Assembly: GCA_026984775.1 (NCBI GenBank)
Contig: JALSRM010000018.1
Location: 1-64,000 of the forward strand
DNA: 64,000 nt
Direction of reading: 5' to 3'
Origin: Gammaproteobacteria bacterium
Lineage (GTDB): Bacteria > Pseudomonadota > Gammaproteobacteria > CAJXQU01
The position numbers and the translations under genes were made by a program. The notes below the pieces were generated by a model. That model ran no database searches. It was not told the DNA's origin and saw only the letters and a list, made by a program, of their open reading frames with translations. The number at the start of each line of letters is the position of its first letter. The first letter of the stretch is position 1. Shown here one piece after another: positions 32,611-41,801 of this stretch.

Positions 32611-33176
32611 TCGCAGGTGTTGACGAGGCCGGTCGCGGGCCCTTGGCTGGTCCAGTTATCACTGCAGCTGTCATTCTGCCGAAAGATTGCATAATTAAAG
32701 GGTTAAGTGATTCCAAGAAGTTATCCGAACAACGACGTGAAAAACTCTATGACATCATCATCCATGAAGCTATTTGCTGGGCTACAGGCCGTGCGGAAGT
32801 TGCTGAAATTGATCAACTGAATATTCTCCAAGCAACGCTGCTGGCCATGCGTCGTGCCGTAGAGGGCCTTGAGGAGAAGCCGGATCATATCCAGGTCGAT
32901 GGTAACCATTGTCCGGATATGGATGGCATTTGTACAGTTGAGGCCATCATCAGCGGGGATGATTCCGTCCCAGCGATCAGCGCGGCCTCCATTATTGCCA
33001 AGGTAACACGGGATCGGGAGATGAGAGAGCTGCATGAGCGTTTTCCCGAATACGGTTTTGCAAGACACAAAGGTTATCCTGTCAAAGAACATCTCCAAGC
33101 ACTTGAAAAATACGGAGTTCTATCGGAACATCGAAAATCATTTGCACCGGTAAGAAAACGCATTAAAAACAACTGA
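32598..33176 (+). CDS. rnhB: Ribonuclease HII
   Basis: This 192-residue enzyme cuts RNA in RNA-DNA hybrids, including single ribonucleotides left in DNA. The active-site start [15 protein letters not shown] has D9 and E10. A later D lies in IQVDGNHCP, and the C-terminal part has [12 protein letters not shown]. The ATG lies inside lpxB. Only one base separates its stop from dnaE, so a ribonucleotide-repair enzyme is co-expressed with the replicative polymerase. Confidence 0.97.
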   Translation: MRGLIAGVDEAGRGPLAGPVITAAVILPKDCIIKGLSDSKKLSEQRREKLYDIIIHEAICWATGRAEVAEIDQLNILQATLLAMRRAVEGLEEKPDHIQVDGNHCPDMDGICTVEAIISGDDSVPAISAASIIAKVTRDREMRELHERFPEYGFARHKGYPVKEHLQALEKYGVLSEHRKSFAPVRKRIKNN

Positions 33177-33177
33177 A

Positions 33178-36100
33178 ATGAGCCGTTTTGTTCATCTAAA
33201 CCTGCACACTGAATATTCTATTGTTGATGGGTTGAACCGTATCAAGCCGTTGATCAGAACGGTTTCCGAGTTGCAGATGCCGGCTGTTGCAATCACTGAC
33301 AGAAATAATCTCTATGCCACAATCAAGTTCTACCGGGCAGCTCAGGCGGCTGGAATCAAACCCTTGATCGGTGCGGATCTTGCACTACGGAGAAGAGACA
33401 AGGAAGGAGGAACCTCAAGGTTTATCGCTCTCTGTCAGGATTATGAGGGTTATAAAAACCTTTCCCACCTGATCACGAAATCCTATCTTGAAGGGCAAGA
33501 GACGGGGCAACCGACGATCAAATGGGAGTGGTTGTCAGACCATGCAGATGGTCTGATCATTCTGTCTGGAGGTGCAAATGGTGAAATCGGTAGCTTGCTT
33601 TCAATCGGAAAAATGGAGCAAGCCGGAGAACAGTGTCTGCAATGGAAGCAGCTTTTCGGTGATCGTTTCTATCTGGAGATCCAGCGTATTGGCCTGGAAG
33701 GAGAGGAGGTATTTATTGATGACACCATCACTTTGGCAGCAGCACATGGAATCCCAGTGGTGGCAACCAATGCCGTAAGGTTCCTGACAGCCGAAGATTA
33801 TGAACCCCATGAGGCCAGAGTGTGTATCAACGAAGGTCGCACTCTGGATGATCCGAGGCGACCCCGAAACTATACTCCCCAGCAGTATCTTCGATCTCCT
33901 GAGGAGATGGTAGAGCTATTCAAAGATGTTCCTGAAGCAATTGAAAACACATGGTTCATTGCCCAGCGATGTAATGTTGAATTCAATTTTGATGACTATT
34001 TTTTGCCCAATTTTCCAGTTCCGGATGGTTATTCAATGGAGGAGTGGTTTCGGGAGGAGAGCAGGAGAGGACTGGAAAAACGGCTGAAAATCCTGCTGAA
34101 TCCAGAAGCTTCCGACTATTCTGAACGACGAAAAATCTATGAAGATCGTTTGGAAATGGAACTCGAAGTGATCATTGCTATGGGTTTTCCCGGATATTTT
34201 CTCATCGTTGCCGATTTCATCCATTGGGCCAAGGAAAATGCGATCCCGGTTGGTCCAGGCCGTGGTTCAGGTGCGGGTTCTCTTGTGGCGTATGCATTGG
34301 AAATCACCGATCTCGATCCACTGGCACACGATCTGCTATTTGAGCGCTTTCTCAATCCGGAGCGTGTTTCCATGCCAGACTTCGACATCGATTTTTGTAT
34401 GGATCGACGAGACGAGGTTATTGATTATGTCTCACGAAAATACGGTCGCGATCACGTCTCCCAGATCATCACCCATGGCACCATGGCGGCTAAGGCGGTA
34501 GTACGCGATTGTGGTCGTGTGCTGGGTCTTCCATATGGTTTCGTCGATCAGATCTCGAAACTGATTCCTTTCGAGATTGGTATGACCCTTGAAAAGGCAA
34601 TGAAAGAGGAGCCTCTGCTCCAGGGACGTTATGAGCAGGAAGAGGATGTTCATACACTGATTGATCTGGCACTACAACTGGAAGGAACGGTCAGGAATGT
34701 TGGTAAACATGCAGGCGGTGTTGTCATCGCTCCATCGGCGATGTCGGATTTTGTTCCGCTTTACTGTGAAGCTGATAGCAGTAGTGTAGTCTGCCAGTTC
34801 GACATGATCGACGTGGAAACCATTGGTTTGGTCAAGTTTGACTTTCTGGGACTGAGGACTCTGACAATTATTGATTGGGCGATTAAGGATGCAAACCGTC
34901 TGTTACAGGAGAAAGGAAAAGAGCCTATCGATATTAGTCAGATACAACTAGATGACAAGGTTACTTATGAGCTGATCTGCCGGGCTGAAACGACCGCTGT
35001 TTTTCAGCTTGAGTCCCGCGGAATGAAAGAATTGATCAAACGCCTGAAACCAGATGTGTTTGATGATCTCATTGCACTTGTGGCTCTGTTCAGGCCTGGC
35101 CCTTTACAGTCCGGGATGGTGGACGATTTCGTCGAGAGAAAACATGGTCGCCAGGAAGTGGTCTATCCACATCCTGATTTGGAACCTATATTGAAGCCTA
35201 CCTACGGGGTCATTCTTTATCAAGAGCAAGTCATGCAAATCGCTCAGGTTTTGGCCGGTTACAGCCTTGGGGCAGCTGATCTGCTACGCCGAGCTATGGG
35301 TAAAAAGAAACCGGAAGAGATGGCCAAACAGCGACAGATTTTCATCGACGGTGCCCGCAAAAATGGGATTGAAGAGAAAGTTTCGAGTTATATCTTTGAT
35401 CTCATGGAAAAGTTCGCAGGCTATGGTTTTAACAAATCGCACTCTGCAGCCTATGCGCTGGTGGCTTATCAGACAGCCTGGTTAAAGACCCATCATCCTG
35501 CTGCCTTCATGGCAGCCGTTCTTTCTTCCGATATGGATAATACGGATAAGGTGGTGGGTCTTATAGATGAGTGTCGTCACATGGGGCTTGATGTCATGGC
35601 ACCGGATGTGAATAGCTGTCATTCAAAGTTTACGGTTCAGGACGAGAAAACAATCCGATATGGTCTTGGCGCAATCAAGGGAGTGGGAGAAGCGGCGGTC
35701 GATTGTCTGGTGGAAGAGCGGGACAAGCATGGTCCATTTGTTAATCTCTTCGATCTCTGCCGGCGTATGGACAATCGCCGTATCAACCGGCGTGTGCTCG
35801 AAGCACTGACGAAGGCGGGTGCCATGGATGGGCTTGGTCCAGGGAGGAGTACCATCATGGCTTCTTTGGATAACGCCCTTAAAATGGCGGAACAGTATTC
35901 CCGGAATCGATCCATTGGTATGAACGATCTGTTTGGTCTGGAACCGGTGGTGGATGTCGAAGAATCGATTGATGCTTTTACTGCTATACGCGAGTGGAAT
36001 GAAGAAGAGCGACTCGCGAATGAGAAGGCGACCCTGGGTTTGTACCTCTCAGGACATCCGATCGATCGGTATGAAAAAGAACTCCAACATCTGGTCAGTA

Positions 36101-36636
36101 ACAGATTGAATGAACTGAAACCCGGTCCGGGCAGAATCGTTGGACAGATCATCGCGATTCGTATGATCTCTGCGCGGCGAGGGCGTATGGCGATAGCTAC
36201 CCTTGACGACAAAACGGGTCGTGTTGAAGTTGTCGTCTATTCCGATGTACTGGAAGAGTACGGTGAATATTTAAACAAGGATCGGATCGTGATTGTGGAC
36301 GGTCAATGTAAGGAAGATGATTTCAACGGGGGGTATTCATTCACTGCAGAGCAGATTGTAGATATTGAAAAGTCCAGGGCCAAAAATGCAAAACAACTGG
36401 TTCTGAGAATTAGGCGTAACGGAAGAGAAGGTAAACTGAATGGGCTCATACCCGAGTTAAAGGAGATTTTGGAACCTTACAGAAACGGTCCCTGCCGCGT
36501 GATGATCGATTTTCAGCAGGAAAAGGCATCAGCGAGGATCTGTCTCGGAACAGATTGGCGATTACAACTTCCGGATCGTTTGCTCGATCAACTGACAGCA
36601 AAGCTCGGGCAGGACCAGGTCATTGTAGAATATTAA
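33178..36636 (+). CDS. dnaE: DNA polymerase III alpha subunit
   Basis: This 1152-residue protein is the replicative polymerase. The N-terminal PHP domain (FVHLNLHTEYSIVDG) comes first. The C-family palm follows, with catalytic D401 and D403 in MPDFDIDFCMDRRDE. A tandem helix-hairpin-helix region (GLGAIKGVGEAAV) and an OB domain (about 970-1080) follow. A beta-clamp-binding peptide is expected near QYSRNRSIGMNDLFG, which contains the Q-x-x-x-x-D-L-F-like sequence. The length is nearly that of E. coli DnaE. Confidence 0.98.
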   Translation: MSRFVHLNLHTEYSIVDGLNRIKPLIRTVSELQMPAVAITDRNNLYATIKFYRAAQAAGIKPLIGADLALRRRDKEGGTSRFIALCQDYEGYKNLSHLITKSYLEGQETGQPTIKWEWLSDHADGLIILSGGANGEIGSLLSIGKMEQAGEQCLQWKQLFGDRFYLEIQRIGLEGEEVFIDDTITLAAAHGIPVVATNAVRFLTAEDYEPHEARVCINEGRTLDDPRRPRNYTPQQYLRSPEEMVELFKDVPEAIENTWFIAQRCNVEFNFDDYFLPNFPVPDGYSMEEWFREESRRGLEKRLKILLNPEASDYSERRKIYEDRLEMELEVIIAMGFPGYFLIVADFIHWAKENAIPVGPGRGSGAGSLVAYALEITDLDPLAHDLLFERFLNPERVSMPDFDIDFCMDRRDEVIDYVSRKYGRDHVSQIITHGTMAAKAVVRDCGRVLGLPYGFVDQISKLIPFEIGMTLEKAMKEEPLLQGRYEQEEDVHTLIDLALQLEGTVRNVGKHAGGVVIAPSAMSDFVPLYCEADSSSVVCQFDMIDVETIGLVKFDFLGLRTLTIIDWAIKDANRLLQEKGKEPIDISQIQLDDKVTYELICRAETTAVFQLESRGMKELIKRLKPDVFDDLIALVALFRPGPLQSGMVDDFVERKHGRQEVVYPHPDLEPILKPTYGVILYQEQVMQIAQVLAGYSLGAADLLRRAMGKKKPEEMAKQRQIFIDGARKNGIEEKVSSYIFDLMEKFAGYGFNKSHSAAYALVAYQTAWLKTHHPAAFMAAVLSSDMDNTDKVVGLIDECRHMGLDVMAPDVNSCHSKFTVQDEKTIRYGLGAIKGVGEAAVDCLVEERDKHGPFVNLFDLCRRMDNRRINRRVLEALTKAGAMDGLGPGRSTIMASLDNALKMAEQYSRNRSIGMNDLFGLEPVVDVEESIDAFTAIREWNEEERLANEKATLGLYLSGHPIDRYEKELQHLVSNRLNELKPGPGRIVGQIIAIRMISARRGRMAIATLDDKTGRVEVVVYSDVLEEYGEYLNKDRIVIVDGQCKEDDFNGGYSFTAEQIVDIEKSRAKNAKQLVLRIRRNGREGKLNGLIPELKEILEPYRNGPCRVMIDFQQEKASARICLGTDWRLQLPDRLLDQLTAKLGQDQVIVEY

Positions 36637-36692
36637 TCCATCCTTTGTGATAGAATTCTAAAATTTATGGAAACACGTGTGAGAACGCTTGA

Positions 36693-37652
36693 ATGGCGCT
36701 GAATTTTCTTGATTTTGAACAACCGATTGCTGATTTGGAGGCGAAGATCGAGGAACTGCGTTACCTTGGAGATGATGCGGAAATCGATATCAATGAGGAA
36801 ATAGCGCGCCTCAAGGCACGTTCTGAGGAACTGACAAAGTCGATTTTCTCTAATCTGAATGCGGTTCAGATTGCAAAACTCGCCCGGCATCCCAAGCGCC
36901 CCTATACGCTGGATTATGTGGAACGCATTTTCACGGATTTCGAGGAATTGCATGGCGATCGACAGTTTGCCGATGACGCCGCAATTGTCTGTGGTCTGGC
37001 ACGGCTGGATGGAGAGCCAATTGCTATTATCGGCCATCAGAAAGGTCGAAATACAAAGGAGAATATCCATCGTAATTTTGGTATGCCACGTCCTGAGGGA
37101 TATCGAAAGGCCCGCCGGATCATGAAAATGGCAGAGAAATTCAATCTCCCCTTGCTGACCTTTATTGACACACCTGGGGCGTATCCGGGTATCGGGGCTG
37201 AAGAAAGAGGGCAGAGTGAGGCTATTGCCAAAAACCTGTTTGTGATGTCACGGCTGAAGACACCGATCATTTCTACCGTCATCGGTGAGGGTGGTTCAGG
37301 AGGGGCGCTGGCTATTGGTGTTCCGGATAAATTATTGATGCTGCAATACAGCACCTATTCAGTAATTTCACCAGAAGGTTGTGCGAGTATTCTCTGGAAG
37401 AGCCAGGAGAAGGCTGAACAGGCCGCTGAAGCGATGGGAATTACCTCAGATCGTCTGAAGGATCTTGGGTTGGTGGATGAAGTCATCAATGAACCTCTAG
37501 GAGGTGCTCATCGTGACTATGCCAAGATGGCAGCAGTATTGAAGGAAGCACTTAAAGCATCACTGGCCGAGTTCTCTTCTATCGCCAGGGATGAACTTTT
37601 AGCCAGACGTTATCAGCGCATAATTGGGGCGGGTCACTTCATTACTAGTTGA
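36693..37652 (+). CDS. accA: Acetyl-CoA carboxylase carboxyltransferase subunit alpha
   Basis: This 319-residue subunit works with AccD to carboxylate acetyl-CoA for fatty acid synthesis. It starts [20 protein letters not shown] and has the crotonase-fold blocks [42 protein letters not shown] and [10 protein letters not shown]. It lies 56 bases after dnaE, the standard gammaproteobacterial position, and 7 bases before the tilS start. Confidence 0.98.
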   Translation: MALNFLDFEQPIADLEAKIEELRYLGDDAEIDINEEIARLKARSEELTKSIFSNLNAVQIAKLARHPKRPYTLDYVERIFTDFEELHGDRQFADDAAIVCGLARLDGEPIAIIGHQKGRNTKENIHRNFGMPRPEGYRKARRIMKMAEKFNLPLLTFIDTPGAYPGIGAEERGQSEAIAKNLFVMSRLKTPIISTVIGEGGSGGALAIGVPDKLLMLQYSTYSVISPEGCASILWKSQEKAEQAAEAMGITSDRLKDLGLVDEVINEPLGGAHRDYAKMAAVLKEALKASLAEFSSIARDELLARRYQRIIGAGHFITS

Positions 37653-37659
37653 TCCGGAG

Positions 37660-38979
37660 ATGATGCCTTCCGCTACGGATCTTCTGGCCTATCTGAAACT
37701 GCAACTTGAGCAATTCCCTGAGCCGCATCGTTACCTGGTTGGATTCAGTGGCGGACTCGATTCCAGTGTACTGCTTCATGCACTGTTCCAACTCAAACTT
37801 GAAGTCCCGATCATTGCAATACATATCGATCACTCCATCCATCCACAATCACATGAATGGCAACGGCATTGTGCCGAATTTGCCAAACAGTTGAGTGTTG
37901 ACTTCAGACCTCTAGTTATCAATGGCAAAGCACCAGTGGGAGAGAGCCCGGAAGCCTGGGCAAGAGAAAAACGCTACCAGGCATTTCGAAGATTTATGGA
38001 GCCTGATGATCTGTTGCTACTTGGACAACATCGCGATGATCAGATAGAAACTTTTCTTTTACGTTTGTTGAGGGGGGCAGGGCCACATGGTCTTTCTGCT
38101 ATGAAAAGGCTCACTTTTTTTTCTGGGGGATGGATTGGCCGACCTTTTCTAGAGCTGGAACGCCATTATTTGAAAGATTATGCGAAAAGATATGCATTAC
38201 ACTGGATCGAAGATCCATCTAATCATGAACTCCGTTATGACAGGAACTATCTGCGTCAGAAAGTGATCCCTGTCATCAGGGAGCGATGGCCCTCTTTTAC
38301 TGTGAACATCAACCGCTCCATCTCCCTGTTGGCTGATACTACTGTATTGCTTGATGAAATTGCGGCTCAAGATCTGGCCAGAGTGACTGATCAAGGATCG
38401 ACTTCTATCTCGATAAAAACATTATCTGGATTATGTGAGATCCGATTGCGAAATCTTCTCCACTACTGGATCAGAAAGGAAGGTTTTCCGGTACCAACAG
38501 AATGCAAGCTCAGACAGATCATCGATACGGTAATTCGAGCGAAGGAGGATCGATCTCCTTGTGTTGAATGGCAAGGAGTCGAAGTACGGCGTTATCGTGA
38601 TCAGTTGATGATTCTGAACCCTCTCGGCGAGCATGACAGTTCTTTAAGTTACTGCTGGAATCTTGAACACCCAATGAAGATTTCGACGGGAACACTACGG
38701 GCCCGAAAGATCAAAGGTGCCGGTTTCAGAATTGATGGGAATACGGTAGAGGTCAGATTTCGTCAGGGAGGCGAAACCTTTAGACAAGCTGGCAAACGAC
38801 ACACGACAACATTGAAAAAGTATCTGCAGGAAAAAGGGATTCCTCCTTGGCTACGGGATCGTATTCCTTTGATTTATCTGGATGGAGAGTTGGTAGCTAT
38901 AGCTGACCTCTGTATCGCTGATAAATTTTCTGTTGATACGAATACCATGGGCTGGATGATCGAATTTATACCTGATTAG
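37660..38979 (+). CDS. tilS: tRNA(Ile)-lysidine synthetase TilS
   Basis: This roughly 439-residue enzyme modifies C34 of tRNA-Ile2 to lysidine so that it reads AUA. The ATP pyrophosphatase loop VGFSGGLDSSVLL lies at about residues 27-39. HRDDQIETFLLRLLRGAG follows, then the TilS substrate-binding and C-terminal domains (RQGGETFRQAGKRHTTTLKK). I chose ATG 37660. ATG 37663 directly follows it, and a TTG at 37624 inside accA is less likely. It ends the core block and overlaps the convergent VWA-FHA gene by 4 bases. Confidence 0.94.
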   Translation: MMPSATDLLAYLKLQLEQFPEPHRYLVGFSGGLDSSVLLHALFQLKLEVPIIAIHIDHSIHPQSHEWQRHCAEFAKQLSVDFRPLVINGKAPVGESPEAWAREKRYQAFRRFMEPDDLLLLGQHRDDQIETFLLRLLRGAGPHGLSAMKRLTFFSGGWIGRPFLELERHYLKDYAKRYALHWIEDPSNHELRYDRNYLRQKVIPVIRERWPSFTVNINRSISLLADTTVLLDEIAAQDLARVTDQGSTSISIKTLSGLCEIRLRNLLHYWIRKEGFPVPTECKLRQIIDTVIRAKEDRSPCVEWQGVEVRRYRDQLMILNPLGEHDSSLSYCWNLEHPMKISTGTLRARKIKGAGFRIDGNTVEVRFRQGGETFRQAGKRHTTTLKKYLQEKGIPPWLRDRIPLIYLDGELVAIADLCIADKFSVDTNTMGWMIEFIPD

Positions 38980-40496
38980 TCGCTTATATTAGTAACAAAT
39001 CTCAGGCGTACATCACCAATATCGATCTTGTCCTTATCACGAAGCAGGCTAGTGGAACTCTTTGTATTATTGACGTAGATACCGTTAAGTGAATCCAGAT
39101 CAGTAATTGTAAAGCTTCCATCACGATTCCGTTTGATTACCGCATGTTTTCTGGATACGGAAGAGTGCTCCAGAAAAAGATCATTCTGGCGGGTTCGTCC
39201 GATCTGCCAGGGTGTACGTTCTATGGGATATTTGATTGACTCATCATTGAGAGAAACAAGCCACGCAAGGGGCTTGCCCTCATCTTCCGGTACCACGGAA
39301 GGTGTTGGTGTACGTGTACGCGATCTGGAGAACCACCACACACTTCCTGCCAGTGCGAACAAGGCCAGCAGTACAGTGGGCCAAACAGGTATTCCAGGAT
39401 GTTTTTCCTCTTTGGTTTTCCCCACTGAATCTGGGGTATTTATCACCTTATTGTCGAAAGTATCCTGGTGGGTTTGTTCCGCAGTTTCTTCTTTCTTGGC
39501 TCCGTTCTCTGCTTCGACAGAGCTGTTACCCTTGAATTGTGCTGAAGCACTTTGGTTGTTCGAAGAAAGCTCAAGAGGCAATTTGACAGTGATGCGTTTG
39601 TTAATGGTTTCAAATACCAACTTCGCGATCTGTAAACCCTGATATTCCCCAGAGAGAACGGGTGAGAGATCAATAGTCAGGATACCCCCATTATCGATTA
39701 CCGCAAAGGGATCGGAAATGAATGGTTCCGGAAGTTCAAAATCGTTTTCTGTTGTTGCCACATAGAGACCACCGGTTTCAACAGCGAGGGAGCGGAGCGC
39801 TTGTGTAGTATCTGTTGAACCAGGAGTTCGATATCCGATAGATACAATATTAACGTTCTCTTTTTTTGCAGCTTTAACGACATCACTGTGATAAACAGAC
39901 TGATCTTCTGACTTTCCATTGGAAAAGAGATATATTGCCTTTCTCTCTGCCTGGATATTCTCCATCAGTTTCAGTGCGTCAAGTAGATTACGATATAATT
40001 CTGTGGGCTGATCAGTTTCTGTTAAGTTCTCGGCAACCTGAATTATCTCTTCAGGATCACTGCCCAGTGGCTTGAGGATATCCAGAGTGGTATCAAAGGA
40101 CGCAAGTCCTATTTTATGATAGGGCAGTGCTTGCTGAGCCAAGGCAATTACATGGTTCCGGATCTGCTCGATTTGTTCCGGATTCTCTGATCTACTGGTA
40201 TCTACAAGCAAAAGGATAGCAGTGACACTGTCTTCGAAAGGATAGGTTTTTATATCCTTGATTGGTAATTCAACAGAATCCAGAGAGGCATAGATTTTTT
40301 TGATGATTTCAGGTTTGACGAAACGATAGGCACACTTGATAGCCGTTTTATCGGCTGTTTGGTCACAGGAAAACCCAATATCTTTTGTCAGAACAGGGGC
40401 GTGTTGAGCCCATGCACTCCGAACTATCGGAAGAGCCAATATCAGGATAAAAATTAGCTTGAAAATCTGTTTTATAAGATTTCGGTTAGATTTCAT
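38976..40496 (-). CDS. Membrane protein with periplasmic VWA domain and cytoplasmic FHA domain
   Basis: This 506-residue protein has four parts. A signal peptide or signal anchor covers residues 1-30 (LALPIVRSAWAQ). A von Willebrand factor A domain (about 90-255) has the metal-site motif DTSRS at 99-103. A polar linker precedes a membrane helix (371-389). A C-terminal FHA domain (about 410-503) keeps the phosphothreonine-binding residues: G433-R434, S-x-x-H in SVSRKH, and N471-G472. The layout puts the VWA domain in the periplasm and the phosphopeptide reader in the cytoplasm, so it may pass a signal across the membrane. Its partners are probably the stator-like genes upstream on the same strand. 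No Ser/Thr kinase is visible in the window. Confidence 0.85.
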   Translation of the reverse strand: MKSNRNLIKQIFKLIFILILALPIVRSAWAQHAPVLTKDIGFSCDQTADKTAIKCAYRFVKPEIIKKIYASLDSVELPIKDIKTYPFEDSVTAILLLVDTSRSENPEQIEQIRNHVIALAQQALPYHKIGLASFDTTLDILKPLGSDPEEIIQVAENLTETDQPTELYRNLLDALKLMENIQAERKAIYLFSNGKSEDQSVYHSDVVKAAKKENVNIVSIGYRTPGSTDTTQALRSLAVETGGLYVATTENDFELPEPFISDPFAVIDNGGILTIDLSPVLSGEYQGLQIAKLVFETINKRITVKLPLELSSNNQSASAQFKGNSSVEAENGAKKEETAEQTHQDTFDNKVINTPDSVGKTKEEKHPGIPVWPTVLLALFALAGSVWWFSRSRTRTPTPSVVPEDEGKPLAWLVSLNDESIKYPIERTPWQIGRTRQNDLFLEHSSVSRKHAVIKRNRDGSFTITDLDSLNGIYVNNTKSSTSLLRDKDKIDIGDVRLRFVTNISD

Positions 40497-40582
40497 TGAA
40501 CGTCAGATTACTGCTAGCTGGTGGGCATTTTGCACGATCGTGACTGACGAAGAAACCCCTGTTTTGCAATCGTTTCAAGGTT

Positions 40583-40620
40583 TGTCAGGGTTATGACAGA
40601 ATTTGACAGCCATTTGACAG
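40583..40620 (-). promoter_or_regulatory. Tandem CTGTCA repeats resembling a Pho box
   Basis: Read on the minus strand, four units CTGTCA, CTGTCA, CTGTCA and CTGACA start at 40620, 40609, 40599 and 40588, so the spacing is 11, 10 and 11 bases. PhoB binds direct repeats of CTGTCAT with a period of 11, so this looks like two adjacent Pho boxes pointing toward the VWA-FHA gene. The last unit lies about 87 bases before that gene's ATG. A weak -10 candidate, CATAAC, lies inside the third unit. The repeats are seen directly and PhoB control is inferred. Confidence 0.6.
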
Positions 40621-40656
40621 GACGCTACAAACAACGCCCTGCCTAATGGTGATTCT

Positions 40657-41175
40657 CTATTTTTCAGGAAAAAGTGGATCTGGCATATCAAAGAATTCAA
40701 TATTAATACTGGCCTGACCTCCCTGTGTATTGTCTTTGACCTCATCTACCCGTTGACCTTCATCGATCAGCTCGCCAAGCTGGGGTAGCTTCTTGTTCAG
40801 TTTGGTCTTGGCTTCCACAACCTTTCTATGAAGTTCGGTTGAAAATGGCAGCTTATAGGCACGTGGTACCTTGGCATGCTTGCCCGTGCTCATATCTGTA
40901 ATCCAGAGATAAATCTCACCTTCTGTTCCGGCAACTTTATCAGGTTCCTGAACATGTGCAGCCAGTAACCGGAATCGCTCGGGTAGTTTGTCTGCAGTGG
41001 GCCATCCCAGCAAAGGAGGAAATGAAAAATAACTGACGAGATAAAAGAGGAAAACTAGCAGGATGCCCGCTGCTTTCACCGGCCAGGAAAAGCTGGAATA
41101 CAGGTTGAGACTGAGCAACAGCACGGCCAGCAGAACGTATGCAGTGAGAAGTCCGGCGATGCTTAAGGTTATCAT
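40657..41175 (-). CDS. Unrecognised two-helix membrane protein of the stator/VWA-FHA module
   Basis: I do not recognise this 172-residue protein. It has two membrane helices (about 3-25 and 31-52), then a soluble domain of about 115 residues with a mixed strand and helix pattern and a Lys-rich helix near 115-135. The loop between the helices is short, so both ends lie on the same side of the membrane. The gene sits 12 bases after the ExbD-like gene and 160 bases before the VWA-FHA gene, all on the minus strand, so it is likely a subunit of that complex. Confidence 0.75.
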   Translation of the reverse strand: MITLSIAGLLTAYVLLAVLLLSLNLYSSFSWPVKAAGILLVFLFYLVSYFSFPPLLGWPTADKLPERFRLLAAHVQEPDKVAGTEGEIYLWITDMSTGKHAKVPRAYKLPFSTELHRKVVEAKTKLNKKLPQLGELIDEGQRVDEVKDNTQGGQASINIEFFDMPDPLFPEK

Positions 41176-41187
41176 TTTATTATTCTC

Positions 41188-41799
41188 CTAACTGTTGATC
41201 ACTAATCGTTTGTACAGGTGGTTTATGTCCGAAACTTTACCGTCAGAATCAATGACGAAGCGGACGGCAGTCTTTTCTTCTCCTGGTTTTTCGAGGATAT
41301 GTGTACCATAGTAGATGATTTCCAGAGCTGGATTGACCTTGGCCAACTTGACCTTGACTTCAACAGGGAGGCCTGTTTCCGAAGCATAATAATGCAGGTT
41401 AACGACATACTCTCCTGGAACCACACCACGGATCGTCACAACTTCCTGATTGAGTGGGTTCTGAATCTTTTCTCCATTGATCGTAATGGTGTCGTTGATT
41501 ATTCCACGGTCATCCCGATCAAGATGAATGAGGCCAGCTTCCCGGTTTCTGAACCAGATAATATTTCCTTTTGGATCCTCGACCCAGGTATCGACATCAT
41601 CGGGCAGGTTGTCGGGCCAAGTCACAGTAATAATGTATTCAGCTTTGGGATCAATGATACCTTTCTTGGCTACTGGGTTCATGAACATAATGGCGACAAT
41701 AAACAGAAAGGTGAAACCCAGCAGTGCATTGAAGAGCAGGTCCGTAAAAGGATCGGATGCGTAACGTTGTTTGGCTTTTTGACTCCAGGAAAGTGCCAT
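41188..41799 (-). CDS. ExbD/TolR/MotB-like stator subunit with a YfaP/DUF2135-like periplasmic domain
   Basis: This 203-residue protein has a short cytoplasmic N-terminus and one membrane helix (about 18-41). Near the start of the helix, D20 (in DPFTDLLFNALLGF) sits where ExbD, TolR and MotB carry their proton-binding Asp. The outer part is not the usual ExbD fold. It contains a D-x-D-x-W-V-x-D-P-x-G-N block near 69-80, then a turn with DRDDRG, and ends with PGEYVVNLHYY. This resembles the DUF2135/YfaP beta-sandwich. The gene starts two bases after the ExbB-like gene. The ion-channel role is inferred from the pair. Confidence 0.8.
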   Translation of the reverse strand: MALSWSQKAKQRYASDPFTDLLFNALLGFTFLFIVAIMFMNPVAKKGIIDPKAEYIITVTWPDNLPDDVDTWVEDPKGNIIWFRNREAGLIHLDRDDRGIINDTITINGEKIQNPLNQEVVTIRGVVPGEYVVNLHYYASETGLPVEVKVKLAKVNPALEIIYYGTHILEKPGEEKTAVRFVIDSDGKVSDINHLYKRLVINS

Positions 41800-41801
41800 G
41801 A

